Source of the DNA: Clostridiales bacterium
GTDB lineage: Bacteria; Bacillota; Clostridia; Lachnospirales; Lachnospiraceae
NCBI GenBank assembly: GCA_018372435.1
Contig: JAHAJA010000009.1
Location: 84,924 to 148,923, forward strand
Reading direction: 5' to 3'
Length of the DNA stretch: 64,000 nucleotides
Position 1 is the first letter of the stretch, and every line of letters begins with the position of its first letter. Of the stretch, positions 54,470-62,674 are shown piece by piece. The translations under genes and the position numbers were made by a program. The notes beneath the pieces are model-generated. The model made no database searches. It was not told the DNA's origin and saw only the letters and a program-made list of their open reading frames with translations.

Positions 54470-54862
54470 TTATTTAGCAAATCGAACAGAAGCATTACCG
54501 AAACAGTTTGATCCAGTAGTCTTTATTGACTTATTACAAGTAATTGAATTTAGTTTATCACTGTTCTTAAATGCATTGTTAGAAACATTTGATACTTTGT
54601 ATGTTTTACCATTGCATGTTACAGTTGAAGGAATTGTACAAGATGTTGAATTTGTACCCTTTGAAGATAAACCTGTTACTGTACAAGTATTCTTACCAGT
54701 AACTTGATAACATAATTTTCCTGAAGTGAAATTAGAATTACTATTTGTTTGATTTGTACAATTAATCTTAGTTGCAGCTTGTGCTCCAGCTACAGGAGTT
54801 GCTACAGTACCTACAGTTACCATCATTGCTACAGCGAAAGCCATTTTCTTTAAGTTCATCAT
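54470..54862 (-). CDS. Small secreted Cys-rich protein with half LRR_5 (BspA-like) repeat
   Basis: 130 aa. Signal peptide MMNLKKMAFAVAMMVTVGTV with cleavage after AQA-A. Seven cysteines spread over about 95 mature residues (NCT, LCY, TCT, SCT, TCN, TCN, NCF), perhaps disulfide-linked. Residues GKTYKVSNVSNNAFKNSDKL form about one BspA-type leucine-rich repeat. Longer frames begin upstream at 54895; AAGGAG fits the ATG at 54862. Function unknown. Own terminator; not part of the pyrH cluster. Confidence 0.75.
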   Translation of the reverse strand: MMNLKKMAFAVAMMVTVGTVATPVAGAQAATKINCTNQTNSNSNFTSGKLCYQVTGKNTCTVTGLSSKGTNSTSCTIPSTVTCNGKTYKVSNVSNNAFKNSDKLNSITCNKSIKTTGSNCFGNASVRFAK

Positions 54863-54942
54863 AATCTTATTCTCCTTTGGTTGTCTTTGTAACAATATTG
54901 TAACATTTAATTAATATTCTTGTAATGGTTGATAAATGGTAA

Positions 54943-56568
54943 TTACTCTAATATTATCCTTCTAGGATCTTTTTCAATCTGATTGATAACTAGGATATCA
55001 TTTTCCTTAATAATGGTTCTACCATTAGGTACTATAATTTTTTTCTTTCTTTGTATCATAATGATTAATTTATCTTCTTCTTTCGAAATCTCTGAAATTG
55101 GTTTTCCTATCCAATCGCAGCCTTTTGTAACATTCTTTTCTGTTAAAGAGATTCCCTCAATATCACCTGGGGCTGCTGCACTTAATATTAATATATCATC
55201 TTCCACTAGATGGATTTGACCATTTGGTACAATGTTCTCACCATTTCTCTTTAACAACACAAGCAATGTATCTGGTGGCAATGGTATATCTTTTATCATC
55301 TTATCAATCCATGGATGACGTGAAGTCATCTTCAATTGAATGAATTGAACCGGCACTTCATCCGCATAATCCGTGAATGTTTTAAGAACATCGACTGTAT
55401 CATCAATCATATTTAACTTAACTGAAGCAAGCGGAATCAAAGAACCTTGTATTAATATAGAAAAGAGTACGATACAGAAGGTGATATGGAATATATCATT
55501 GTTTGTAGCCGCAGGATCAATTGTCGCCATTACTGCGAATACAATTGATGCCGCACCACGTAAACCTGCCCACGAAACCAATACTTGCTGGTTCCACTTA
55601 CAGCGAAAAGGTGCTAGAATCGCAATTACAGATAAAGGTCTTGCGATAAATGTTAAGAATAAAGCAATCAACATTGCTGGTATAAAAATCTTTGGCAATT
55701 GCGAAGGAAACGCAAGTAGACCTAATAAAAAGAACACAAGAATCTGCATAAGTCCTGTTAATCCATCAAAGAAATTAACAAGTGCTTTCTTATTAAAGAT
55801 TGGTTTGTTTCCAAGTATTACTCCAACCAAGTACGCACTTAGATACCCGTTTCCTCCAACGGCAGAAGGTATTGCATACGCTAATATTGCAACCGCAACA
55901 ACAAAAATCAGATCAAATCCTTCTGTTTCGAATCGAAACCGTTTGAGGAATTCATATGCTAAGAATGCAATAAGAACACCAAACACTAATCCAAATATAA
56001 TCTGTGCAAGAATCATCAAAAAGATTTCTCCACCGTTGGCTTTTCCATTCATAACCGCAAGTACAATCGCAGTTAACATATACGAACAAGGGTCATTACT
56101 TCCACTTTCCACCTCTAATAAAGAGGCTGAGTTATACTTTAGATTTAATCGTTTGGATCGTAAAATCGAGAATACAGATGCAGCATCTGTAGAACTAATA
56201 ACAGAACCTAACAACATACTTTCCCAGAAATTAAAACGCAAGACAAAATAACAGAATAATCCAGTTAGTAAAGCAGTTAATATAACTCCTATCGTTGATA
56301 ACAACACCGCTTTCACTGCTATCGGCTTTGCTTCACTCCACTTCGTACCAAAGCCTCCATAGAACATAATAAATATTAAAGCTACTGAGCAAATCTTTTC
56401 TGCTATATAGAAATTATCAAATGGTATCTTAAATATTCCATCTGACCCCATTGACATACCTAACAATATAAATGCTAATAACGTTGGTATCCCTAATCGA
56501 CTTGTCACCTTATTCAGTACTACACAGGCGATAATTATAATAGCGGCAATTAATAAATATACTGGCAT
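54943..56568 (-). CDS. NhaP2/CvrA-type K(+)/H(+) antiporter with RCK_C tail
   Basis: 541 aa. CPA1 antiporter with about 12 membrane helices; GSVISSTDAASVFSILRSK near residue 122 and LEVESGSNDPCSYMLTA near 152 are the ion-site motifs with conserved Asp/Glu. The C-terminal ~150 residues include TrkA-C/RCK_C-like folds (ILILSAAAPGDIEGI...NDILVINQIEKD), as in NhaP2, which sense nucleotides or ions. Exchanges K+ or Na+ for H+. RBS GGGAGA. Monocistronic. Confidence 0.9.
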   Translation of the reverse strand: MPVYLLIAAIIIIACVVLNKVTSRLGIPTLLAFILLGMSMGSDGIFKIPFDNFYIAEKICSVALIFIMFYGGFGTKWSEAKPIAVKAVLLSTIGVILTALLTGLFCYFVLRFNFWESMLLGSVISSTDAASVFSILRSKRLNLKYNSASLLEVESGSNDPCSYMLTAIVLAVMNGKANGGEIFLMILAQIIFGLVFGVLIAFLAYEFLKRFRFETEGFDLIFVVAVAILAYAIPSAVGGNGYLSAYLVGVILGNKPIFNKKALVNFFDGLTGLMQILVFFLLGLLAFPSQLPKIFIPAMLIALFLTFIARPLSVIAILAPFRCKWNQQVLVSWAGLRGAASIVFAVMATIDPAATNNDIFHITFCIVLFSILIQGSLIPLASVKLNMIDDTVDVLKTFTDYADEVPVQFIQLKMTSRHPWIDKMIKDIPLPPDTLLVLLKRNGENIVPNGQIHLVEDDILILSAAAPGDIEGISLTEKNVTKGCDWIGKPISEISKEEDKLIIMIQRKKKIIVPNGRTIIKENDILVINQIEKDPRRIILE

Positions 56569-56761
56569 TAAATCTCTCCCTTACTATTTATTTGTCGTTT
56601 ATGCATCTCCATATAATATAGAGCATTACAATCACTTTAATAATAGCTTACTATAAATAATGGCTCATAACAAGTAAAACCAGTATTTTTATTTAAAAAC
56701 TAATTTTTTAAAGTTTCTCCCACTCTATCAGCATCTTCTTATGCTATAGTAATACGAACAC

Positions 56762-56790
56762 AAAAAATCCTGGCCTAATAAGACCAGGAC
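56762..56790 (-). terminator. Terminator of the sugar ABC operon
   Basis: TCCTGG..CCAGGA stem (56768-56773 / 56784-56789) with TTTTTT on minus just after it, downstream of the second permease. Confidence 0.85.
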
Positions 56791-56805
56791 GCTATAAACT
56801 GACTA

Positions 56806-57669
56806 TTAACCTTTAACACTACCAAGCGCAATTCCCTGAACAATATGCTTTGACAAACAAAGGTAAACTACAATTACTGGGAATATAGAAAATGCGATCA
56901 TCATGTACACTTGCCCCATATCAAACTTTAACCAGTCTGCACTACGTAATTGTGCAATTAAGATAGGCAATGTTTTCTTCTTATCATCGTTCAATATTAA
57001 TGCCGGCATGAAGTAGTTATTCCATGTCTGAACAAATGTAAATATAGCTTGAACCGCCAAAGCTGGTTTAAGCATCGGAAGTACAATTCGATTAAACGTC
57101 ATAAACTCACCAGAGCCATCTATTCTAGATGCCTCAATAATCTCTATAGGTAATGCACTCTCCATATACTGTTTAATATAGTAAAATGTCATTGGTGCTG
57201 CAATTGTTGGAATAATCAATGGGATATACGAATTTTTTAGATTCATATCATCTACTAATCTAAGGAAACCCAATGCAGTCACTTGTGTTGGTATCATCAT
57301 TACTACTAAGATAAAGGTAAACATAGCTTGCTTGAATTTGAAGTTATATGCATGAATGGCATACGCCGTCATTGCAGAGAAATATGTACTACAAACCACA
57401 CATGCTGTGGATACAAATAAACTATTAAGAAGACCTGTTAATATTGGCAAGGTACCTTTTATTAAATTCATCCAGTTTTCAACAAAATTACTACCTGGTA
57501 CTGCGCTAAATCCAAGTTGTATCTCATTATGTGTTTTTGTTGTATACAAAAACAATAGATAAAACCAAAACAAACACAATACAGTTACTAAAACTAATAC
57601 AATGTAGCTAATCACACGTCTCGTCTTAATACCAATCCCATTATCTTCTTTGCTCTTATTACTAGACAT
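56806..57669 (-). CDS. Sugar ABC transporter permease, MalG type
   Basis: 287 aa, six membrane segments. The permease motif IDGSGEFMTFNRIVLPMLKPALA near residue 185 (EAA loop) contacts the ATPase. A GTG opens the frame at 57678, but AGAGGTGA places the ATG at 57669 as start; that frame overlaps the upstream permease stop region (57681), so translation is coupled. No ATPase gene in the operon; an MsmK-type shared ATPase is expected. Confidence 0.92.
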   Translation of the reverse strand: MSSNKSKEDNGIGIKTRRVISYIVLVLVTVLCLFWFYLLFLYTTKTHNEIQLGFSAVPGSNFVENWMNLIKGTLPILTGLLNSLFVSTACVVCSTYFSAMTAYAIHAYNFKFKQAMFTFILVVMMIPTQVTALGFLRLVDDMNLKNSYIPLIIPTIAAPMTFYYIKQYMESALPIEIIEASRIDGSGEFMTFNRIVLPMLKPALAVQAIFTFVQTWNNYFMPALILNDDKKKTLPILIAQLRSADWLKFDMGQVYMMIAFSIFPVIVVYLCLSKHIVQGIALGSVKG

Positions 57670-57680
57670 ATTTCTCACCT

Positions 57681-58607
57681 CTAATCTTCTTTCTTACTAG
57701 TAATCTTGAATACAATTATGCTTAAGATGCCCGTTATGAAGAATAATAGTACAGACATTGCACCACCCATACCGTAATTCTTACTGAACAGATGCTTATT
57801 CAAATACATAATTAATGTCATAGTTGAATTTACTGGTGCTCCACTACCACTTGTTAAAATTTGTGGTACATCAAACATCTGGATTCCACCAATCAAAGAT
57901 GTAATCACAACATAAATCAGAATTGGCCTTAATAAAGGTAATGTAATCAAAGTAAATACTTTAGTTGGTTTTGCACCGTCTACTTCTGCTGCTTCAAACA
58001 AGTTCATATCAATTCCCATTATACCTGCCATTAACAAAATCGTAGTATTACCAAACCACATTAGGAAGTTCATAAAGGCAACCAAACCTCTTGTACTCCA
58101 TACATGTGACATGAACCTATATGGTTCTGATATAACACCCATATTTATCAAAATAGCATTTACAGGACCGTTATCTGAAAATAAAGCGAAGAATAACATT
58201 GCAAATGCCGATGCCATTATTAAGTTTGGTAGATAAATAACTGTTTTAAAGAATCCTAATCCTTTTAATCTTAATCTAACATTAGAGAACCAATTCGCTA
58301 AAAGAAGCGCTAAAAGAATCTGTGGAATAAAGCCCATTATCCACATAATAGCTGTATTCTTTAAGTATTTCCAAACATCTGAATTACCCAGTAATGACTT
58401 ATAATTATCAAGTCCAACAAAGTTTGGCCCAATTTGTGTAAGACCTGAACGATAGTTTTCAAAGAAACTATTAAAAATGGTACTTACCATCGGCACTAGT
58501 TGGAATACTAGATAAGTTACTACAAAAGGTACTAAAAAGATATATCCCCACTTATTATACCTAACTACTTTTCCTTTTTTTACTTTTTTTGCTTCAACTT
58601 TATTCAT
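57681..58607 (-). CDS. Sugar ABC transporter permease, MalF type
   Basis: 308 aa, six membrane segments; EAA loop FEAAEVDGAKPTKVFTLITLPLLRP near residue 203. A longer frame begins at 58622; GAGAGG fits the ATG at 58607. Between the substrate-binding protein and MalG-type genes. Confidence 0.92.
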   Translation of the reverse strand: MNKVEAKKVKKGKVVRYNKWGYIFLVPFVVTYLVFQLVPMVSTIFNSFFENYRSGLTQIGPNFVGLDNYKSLLGNSDVWKYLKNTAIMWIMGFIPQILLALLLANWFSNVRLRLKGLGFFKTVIYLPNLIMASAFAMLFFALFSDNGPVNAILINMGVISEPYRFMSHVWSTRGLVAFMNFLMWFGNTTILLMAGIMGIDMNLFEAAEVDGAKPTKVFTLITLPLLRPILIYVVITSLIGGIQMFDVPQILTSGSGAPVNSTMTLIMYLNKHLFSKNYGMGGAMSVLLFFITGILSIIVFKITSKKED

Positions 58608-58657
58608 ATTCGAACCTCTCATTTTGTCTTCCCATTAATAATAGAGCTCTATAGTCT

Positions 58658-58694
58658 AAAAACATGCCTGCCTACTATAGACAGGCATGTTTTT
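58658..58694 (-). terminator. Attenuating terminator between binding protein and permeases
   Basis: AAAAACATGCCTG (58658-58670) / CAGGCATGTTTTT (58682-58694), 13-bp perfect stem with Ts on minus. Such a hairpin would leave most transcripts carrying only the binding protein, matching the excess needed. Confidence 0.8.
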
Positions 58695-58722
58695 CAATTA
58701 AGTCTCATTAACAAATCACTAG

Positions 58723-60108
58723 TTAGTATGATAACTCTGGGTATTTTACAGTAATTAGACTGTAGAAGTTCTGAAGAGCCTCGTCATAGGTAGCATTGCC
58801 ATCGAAATAGTCTTTCATTGCACCCTGGAATTCTTCTGTACAACCTTGATCATATGGTGAAATATTACTTAAGTCGATAGAACCTGCACCTGCTGCATAA
58901 GTACCAAGTGGATTGCTCTCCCCAAGTACAGCACTTGCATATGTAGTATCCGTTGCCATAGCGTCCATAACAGTTGTATTGTTTACAAAGTCATTATCTT
59001 TAACTACGATATCTTTCATAATTGTATCATCAGTAGTTAACTTAAGTATAATATCTTTAATCAAACTTTGATTATCTGTTCCAGTAGCTCCACAGATCCA
59101 AGTACCACCCCAGAAGAAACCTTGAGGTCCTTTAGTTGCATACCAGTCTCCATCTGTTCCTTTTCCACCTAATGTGAAGTCTACGAACCAAGCTGGTCCG
59201 AAGTAAGCGAATACGTTACCGTTCTTCATGAAGCCCTTGCTCCAGTCAGAAGACCACAGCTCATATGTAGATGTCTCTTTGTTATCAACCATTTCCTTAG
59301 ACATATCAACCCATGTCTTGATGTTCTCATCGATGTTGATCTTGCCATCCTCTACCCACTTAGATGTTACGTTGTTAGAGAATACACGGTATGCATCGTT
59401 TACAGATGCTGTTGCAAGATATCCTTTGTCTTTCAGCTTAGCTGCTGCATCCTTGAATGCATCCCAGTCAGAGAAGATCTCCTGAATCTTATCAGGATCG
59501 TCTGTACCGAATACCTTCTTAGCGATGTCACGACGGTAGATCATACCAGCCGGGCAAGCCTGCCATGAAGATCCCTTAAGAGCTCCCTTAGAATCTCTTA
59601 CGATATCCTGTGTGTACTTGTACTGATTTGAAAGTGAATCCTCAGAAACACCAAGATCATTAACAACGTCTACAGTGTAATCAGAGTTAACATACTTCAG
59701 TGCGTAATCAGCCTCAACGAGGAACATATCAACCTTGTCATCTGCCTTAGCATCTGCCTGGTTCAGAAGTGCCTGATCCAGTGCCTGCTGATAAGCGTTG
59801 TCATCGTTAGCTACCTGAGTCCATTTAACCTTAACATCGCCGATCTGACCTGTCCACTTACCAGTCTTCTTGTATCCTGGATAGTGAGCAATGACACGAT
59901 CTCTGAACTCCTCGTTCCAAACACGGATGTTAAGAACCTTACCACCGTCGGAAACTTCAGCCTTAGAAGCCTGCTCAGATGTTGCTCCGCTTGTTGCACC
60001 ACTTGTTGCTTTGTCCTTTGTTGTGTCATCTGATGATCCGCCACAACCTGTTAACATTGTTGCAGCCATTGCTGTACACAGAAGTACACTCAATACTTTC
60101 TTTCTCAT
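58723..60108 (-). CDS. Sugar ABC transporter substrate-binding lipoprotein
   Basis: 461 aa. Signal peptide with lipobox MLTGC near residue 18-22, then a Ser/Thr/Ala linker and a family-1 solute-binding fold (DKVDMFLVEADYALKYV near 120, GMIYRRDIAKKVFG near 195, GPQGFFWGGTWICGATGTD near 330). Binds an unknown carbohydrate outside and delivers it to the two permeases. RBS GAGGAGG. About the first 300 codons (59.2-60.1 kb) use G/C-ended codons (CAG, AAG, CTG), unlike the AT-rich last third and the neighbouring permeases. Confidence 0.92.
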   Translation of the reverse strand: MRKKVLSVLLCTAMAATMLTGCGGSSDDTTKDKATSGATSGATSEQASKAEVSDGGKVLNIRVWNEEFRDRVIAHYPGYKKTGKWTGQIGDVKVKWTQVANDDNAYQQALDQALLNQADAKADDKVDMFLVEADYALKYVNSDYTVDVVNDLGVSEDSLSNQYKYTQDIVRDSKGALKGSSWQACPAGMIYRRDIAKKVFGTDDPDKIQEIFSDWDAFKDAAAKLKDKGYLATASVNDAYRVFSNNVTSKWVEDGKINIDENIKTWVDMSKEMVDNKETSTYELWSSDWSKGFMKNGNVFAYFGPAWFVDFTLGGKGTDGDWYATKGPQGFFWGGTWICGATGTDNQSLIKDIILKLTTDDTIMKDIVVKDNDFVNNTTVMDAMATDTTYASAVLGESNPLGTYAAGAGSIDLSNISPYDQGCTEEFQGAMKDYFDGNATYDEALQNFYSLITVKYPELSY

Positions 60109-60227
60109 AAAAAGCCTCCTCTAAATTAAATTGTTTGCTTTATATTTATGCTGCACCCACAGCAGAAATATCATGGTATCACCATTTTGAAATGTAACCA
60201 TCTTTACGAAAATGATTACGTTGTTTA

Positions 60228-60237
60228 GGAACGTTCC
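60228..60237. promoter_or_regulatory. Palindromic operator candidate in the ABC promoter region
   Basis: GGAACGTTCC, a perfect 10-bp palindrome about 16-25 bases after the predicted start of transcription. Central CG and position resemble LacI-type operators; no repressor gene is adjacent. Confidence 0.4.
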
Positions 60238-60259
60238 CTCAACTTTTTTCCGTAAGACC

Positions 60260-60288
60260 AATATAACACATGTTGGCAAATTATACAA
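60260..60288 (-). promoter_or_regulatory. Promoter of the sugar ABC operon
   Basis: Minus strand TTGTAT (60288-60283), 17-base spacer, TATATT (60265-60260). The 430-base gap 60121-60552 holds this, the operator candidate and the terminator at 60392-60431; the rest is AT-rich with no gene. Confidence 0.6.
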
Positions 60289-60391
60289 GTATTTTTTTGA
60301 TTTTTTTATTTTGTTTGTCATATTTGACTACATTTTGTGATGGAAGTGTGTCCAACACCACATTATATGGGCTTTTTTTGTAAAAAAAGAA

Positions 60392-60431
60392 TAGGAAAAG
60401 ACGAAAAAAATATTTTTTTCTCGTCTTTTCC
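60392..60431. terminator. Terminator of the NUDIX gene
   Basis: GGAAAAGACG (60392-60401) / CGTCTTTTCC (60422-60431), with T-rich sequence on both sides. Confidence 0.8.
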
Positions 60432-60552
60432 CACAAAATCCCGACGTCATTTTGCCGCTGTTGTTTATTTTCGGCATGAAATCAGTAAAATATCATAAAA
60501 TCCCGGTTTTAGTAAACATTTTCGTACAGCAAATCCACGATACGTTTCTATA

Positions 60553-61173
60553 TTATATATGTAAAAACGCGAACGGATCCTCCGGGCTGCTGTTTAAAAA
60601 CATCATAAACAGGTACGCGGCACGCAGAGACACCAGCTCCTCCCTGAGAATCCGCCTTATCTCGTCTTTGTCTGCCAGAAAGACCTCGATATCCTCAGTC
60701 GCCTCCTGCGCTCCCGGGTTCAGAACACCATCCGCATATCCAAACACCGTCACGTCGCACTCGTCAGACATTCCCTGGCTCTGTACAAACGGACGCATCA
60801 GAGCATCACTTCCCTCCCGGTAAAGCGTAAAGTCCAGTCCGGTCTCTTCCTTCATCTCACGGACAGCCGCCTCCGCAGGATCCTCTCCCGCATCCACAAG
60901 CCCCGCCGGACCTTCATATATATAGCCGTTGACCGGGTAGCGGAACTGACGGATCACCACCAGCTTGCCCGGATCCGGACGGTATACCGGATAAATAACG
61001 ACACCGTCCGCCCGAAGCGTTCCGGTCTCATACATCAGATCTCCGGACTCCCGCCTGGTGGCAATATAATACGGAAAATGAACCCCGTCCCTGCGGACCG
61101 CATCGATCTCGTACATATTGAGAAATTTATTGTCTGTCTGGCGTTTCAGCCCTTCCGCATGTGCTTTTCCCAT
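60553..61173 (-). CDS. NUDIX hydrolase (ADP-ribose pyrophosphatase type)
   Basis: 206 aa. A complete Nudix box GLVDAGEDPAEAAVREMKEE followed by TGL near residue 97 (G-x5-E-x7-R-E-U-x-E-E-x-G-U). Layout and the preceding GYIYEGPAG agree with the ADP-ribose/nucleoside diphosphate-sugar group. Base composition is about half GC, far above the genes to the left. First gene of the GC-rich segment. Confidence 0.9.
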   Translation of the reverse strand: MGKAHAEGLKRQTDNKFLNMYEIDAVRRDGVHFPYYIATRRESGDLMYETGTLRADGVVIYPVYRPDPGKLVVIRQFRYPVNGYIYEGPAGLVDAGEDPAEAAVREMKEETGLDFTLYREGSDALMRPFVQSQGMSDECDVTVFGYADGVLNPGAQEATEDIEVFLADKDEIRRILREELVSLRAAYLFMMFLNSSPEDPFAFLHI

Positions 61174-61224
61174 GGTGATCTTACTTTCCTTTCTCTTAAG
61201 CTTTCTTGAACCACGCCATAGCGA

Positions 61225-62607
61225 TTACATGCAATACAGATTGATCACACCGAATGTGATCAGCTTATTGCCGGTGTTGTAAGCAAAGCCGCAGTCAATA
61301 TTAAAGGAGACTGCCTCTCCGTTGGCATCCTGATCCTTGATCATATACTGATAGATTGTAGAGGTGGAACCGGATGAGATATTCTTTGTGGTATCCGCAG
61401 CATATACCGCAAAGCTGAATGCATCGACACAGCTGTCTGCCACAAATTCCGTTGCCATATAATAATCACCGTAATCCTGTTTGAAACGATCCTTCCAGGT
61501 TGTTCCGTCAGAGCTGCTCTGCTGGGTTTTACCTGTGGATGCCATTTCCAGCGCATGGCGCTGTGCACTGCCGGAGGTACTGTCCGTCATTGCCTCCTTG
61601 CCTTTGAAAACACGGAAGGCGTTGACAAAATCACGCATTTCAAACTGCATGGCTGTCATGACCGCGTCATCATAGCTGCAGTTCTTCGGTATGATCAGGT
61701 TATCGAGCTTGGAGTTGAGCGTCTTGTCGAAGATCTGAACGCCGTAAACACCGCCCTTTCCCTGATGGTCGACAAATGCATTGACGTAAGCACTGCCTTT
61801 ATCATACTGATAGCCGGCTTCGTAATCGAAACGGGACATATCGCTGAAGCCGCGTCCCTTCAGAACATCAGCACTGTCCTGCGAAGAAACAAGATCTGCA
61901 TAGCAGAAATATGCGGAGATCGTAGTCATTCCCACAACCTTATCGGACCGGAACTGTATTTCCACATAGTTGGTATAATCGCCGGACGGGTTATAAATAT
62001 AGGTGCTGTTTCCCTGCGGGGACTTTCCTGTCTTATCCGGTGCTGCGCCCATTACCTTTTCAACCTCTGCACTCGTCATTCCGAGTGTAATGTTGAATTT
62101 GCCAATAGCAAGCGTATTCTCGGCTGCCGTTGTCGGCTTTACATGGTTCGATGTGGTGGTTGCGTTCTGTCCCGGCTTTGCACTCGGGGAAACGGACGGC
62201 TTGCTGCTTGGCTTTGCGGACGCTCCCGGTGCCTGTGTGCTGCCCGGTCTGGCAGTTTCATAAATACTTTCCTGATACTCACCACGCGCTTTGACCGTCA
62301 CCTTGCAGACATATCTCTTCTTACCGCACTTTGCCGTGATCTTTGCCGTTCCCTTTTTCTTACCTTTTACGACACCCTTTTTCGTCACGGAAGCCACTTT
62401 CTTCTTAGAGGACTTCCAGGTTACTTTCTTCTTTTTTGTGTTTTTGAGCTTCAGCTTTACCTTCTGCCCGACCTTAATAGTCACCTTTTTCTTATTAAGT
62501 TTAATTTTGCCTTTGGCGCTGGCACCTCCCGGAACCATCGTTCCTGTAATGAGCAGCGAGATTGCTGCCAACACTGCAACGCCCTGTTTCCATTTTATTT
62601 TTCTCAT
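61225..62607 (-). CDS. Secreted Big_2 / CAP-associated / CAP-like protein
   Basis: 460 aa. Signal peptide (VAVLAAISLLITGTMVPGGASA), a very Lys-rich Big_2 domain (about 30-105), a Pro/Ser/Thr linker (about 115-170), a CAP-associated N domain (LAIGKFNITLGMTSAEVEKVMG, then PQGNSTYIYNPSGDYTNYVEI) and a C-terminal CAP/SCP-like domain (MRDFVNAFRVFKGKEAMTD, AQRHALEMASTGK) that lacks the usual His/Glu tetrad. A longer frame starts at 62694; AAAGGAAC fits the ATG at 62607. Wall or host-surface role likely but unproven. Paralog of the next gene. Confidence 0.85.
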   Translation of the reverse strand: MRKIKWKQGVAVLAAISLLITGTMVPGGASAKGKIKLNKKKVTIKVGQKVKLKLKNTKKKKVTWKSSKKKVASVTKKGVVKGKKKGTAKITAKCGKKRYVCKVTVKARGEYQESIYETARPGSTQAPGASAKPSSKPSVSPSAKPGQNATTTSNHVKPTTAAENTLAIGKFNITLGMTSAEVEKVMGAAPDKTGKSPQGNSTYIYNPSGDYTNYVEIQFRSDKVVGMTTISAYFCYADLVSSQDSADVLKGRGFSDMSRFDYEAGYQYDKGSAYVNAFVDHQGKGGVYGVQIFDKTLNSKLDNLIIPKNCSYDDAVMTAMQFEMRDFVNAFRVFKGKEAMTDSTSGSAQRHALEMASTGKTQQSSSDGTTWKDRFKQDYGDYYMATEFVADSCVDAFSFAVYAADTTKNISSGSTSTIYQYMIKDQDANGEAVSFNIDCGFAYNTGNKLITFGVINLYCM

Positions 62608-62674
62608 AATCTGTTCCTTTCTTACCCCGTTCAAAGCAGCACGACTTCTACTTTTCGCGATACTGTCTTGAAGC

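Noticed and set aside
55373..56251. 292-residue plus-strand frame opposite the antiporter gene
   Set aside because: It lies wholly within the antiporter gene, which has membrane and ion-site motifs; the plus frame has no family signature or RBS.
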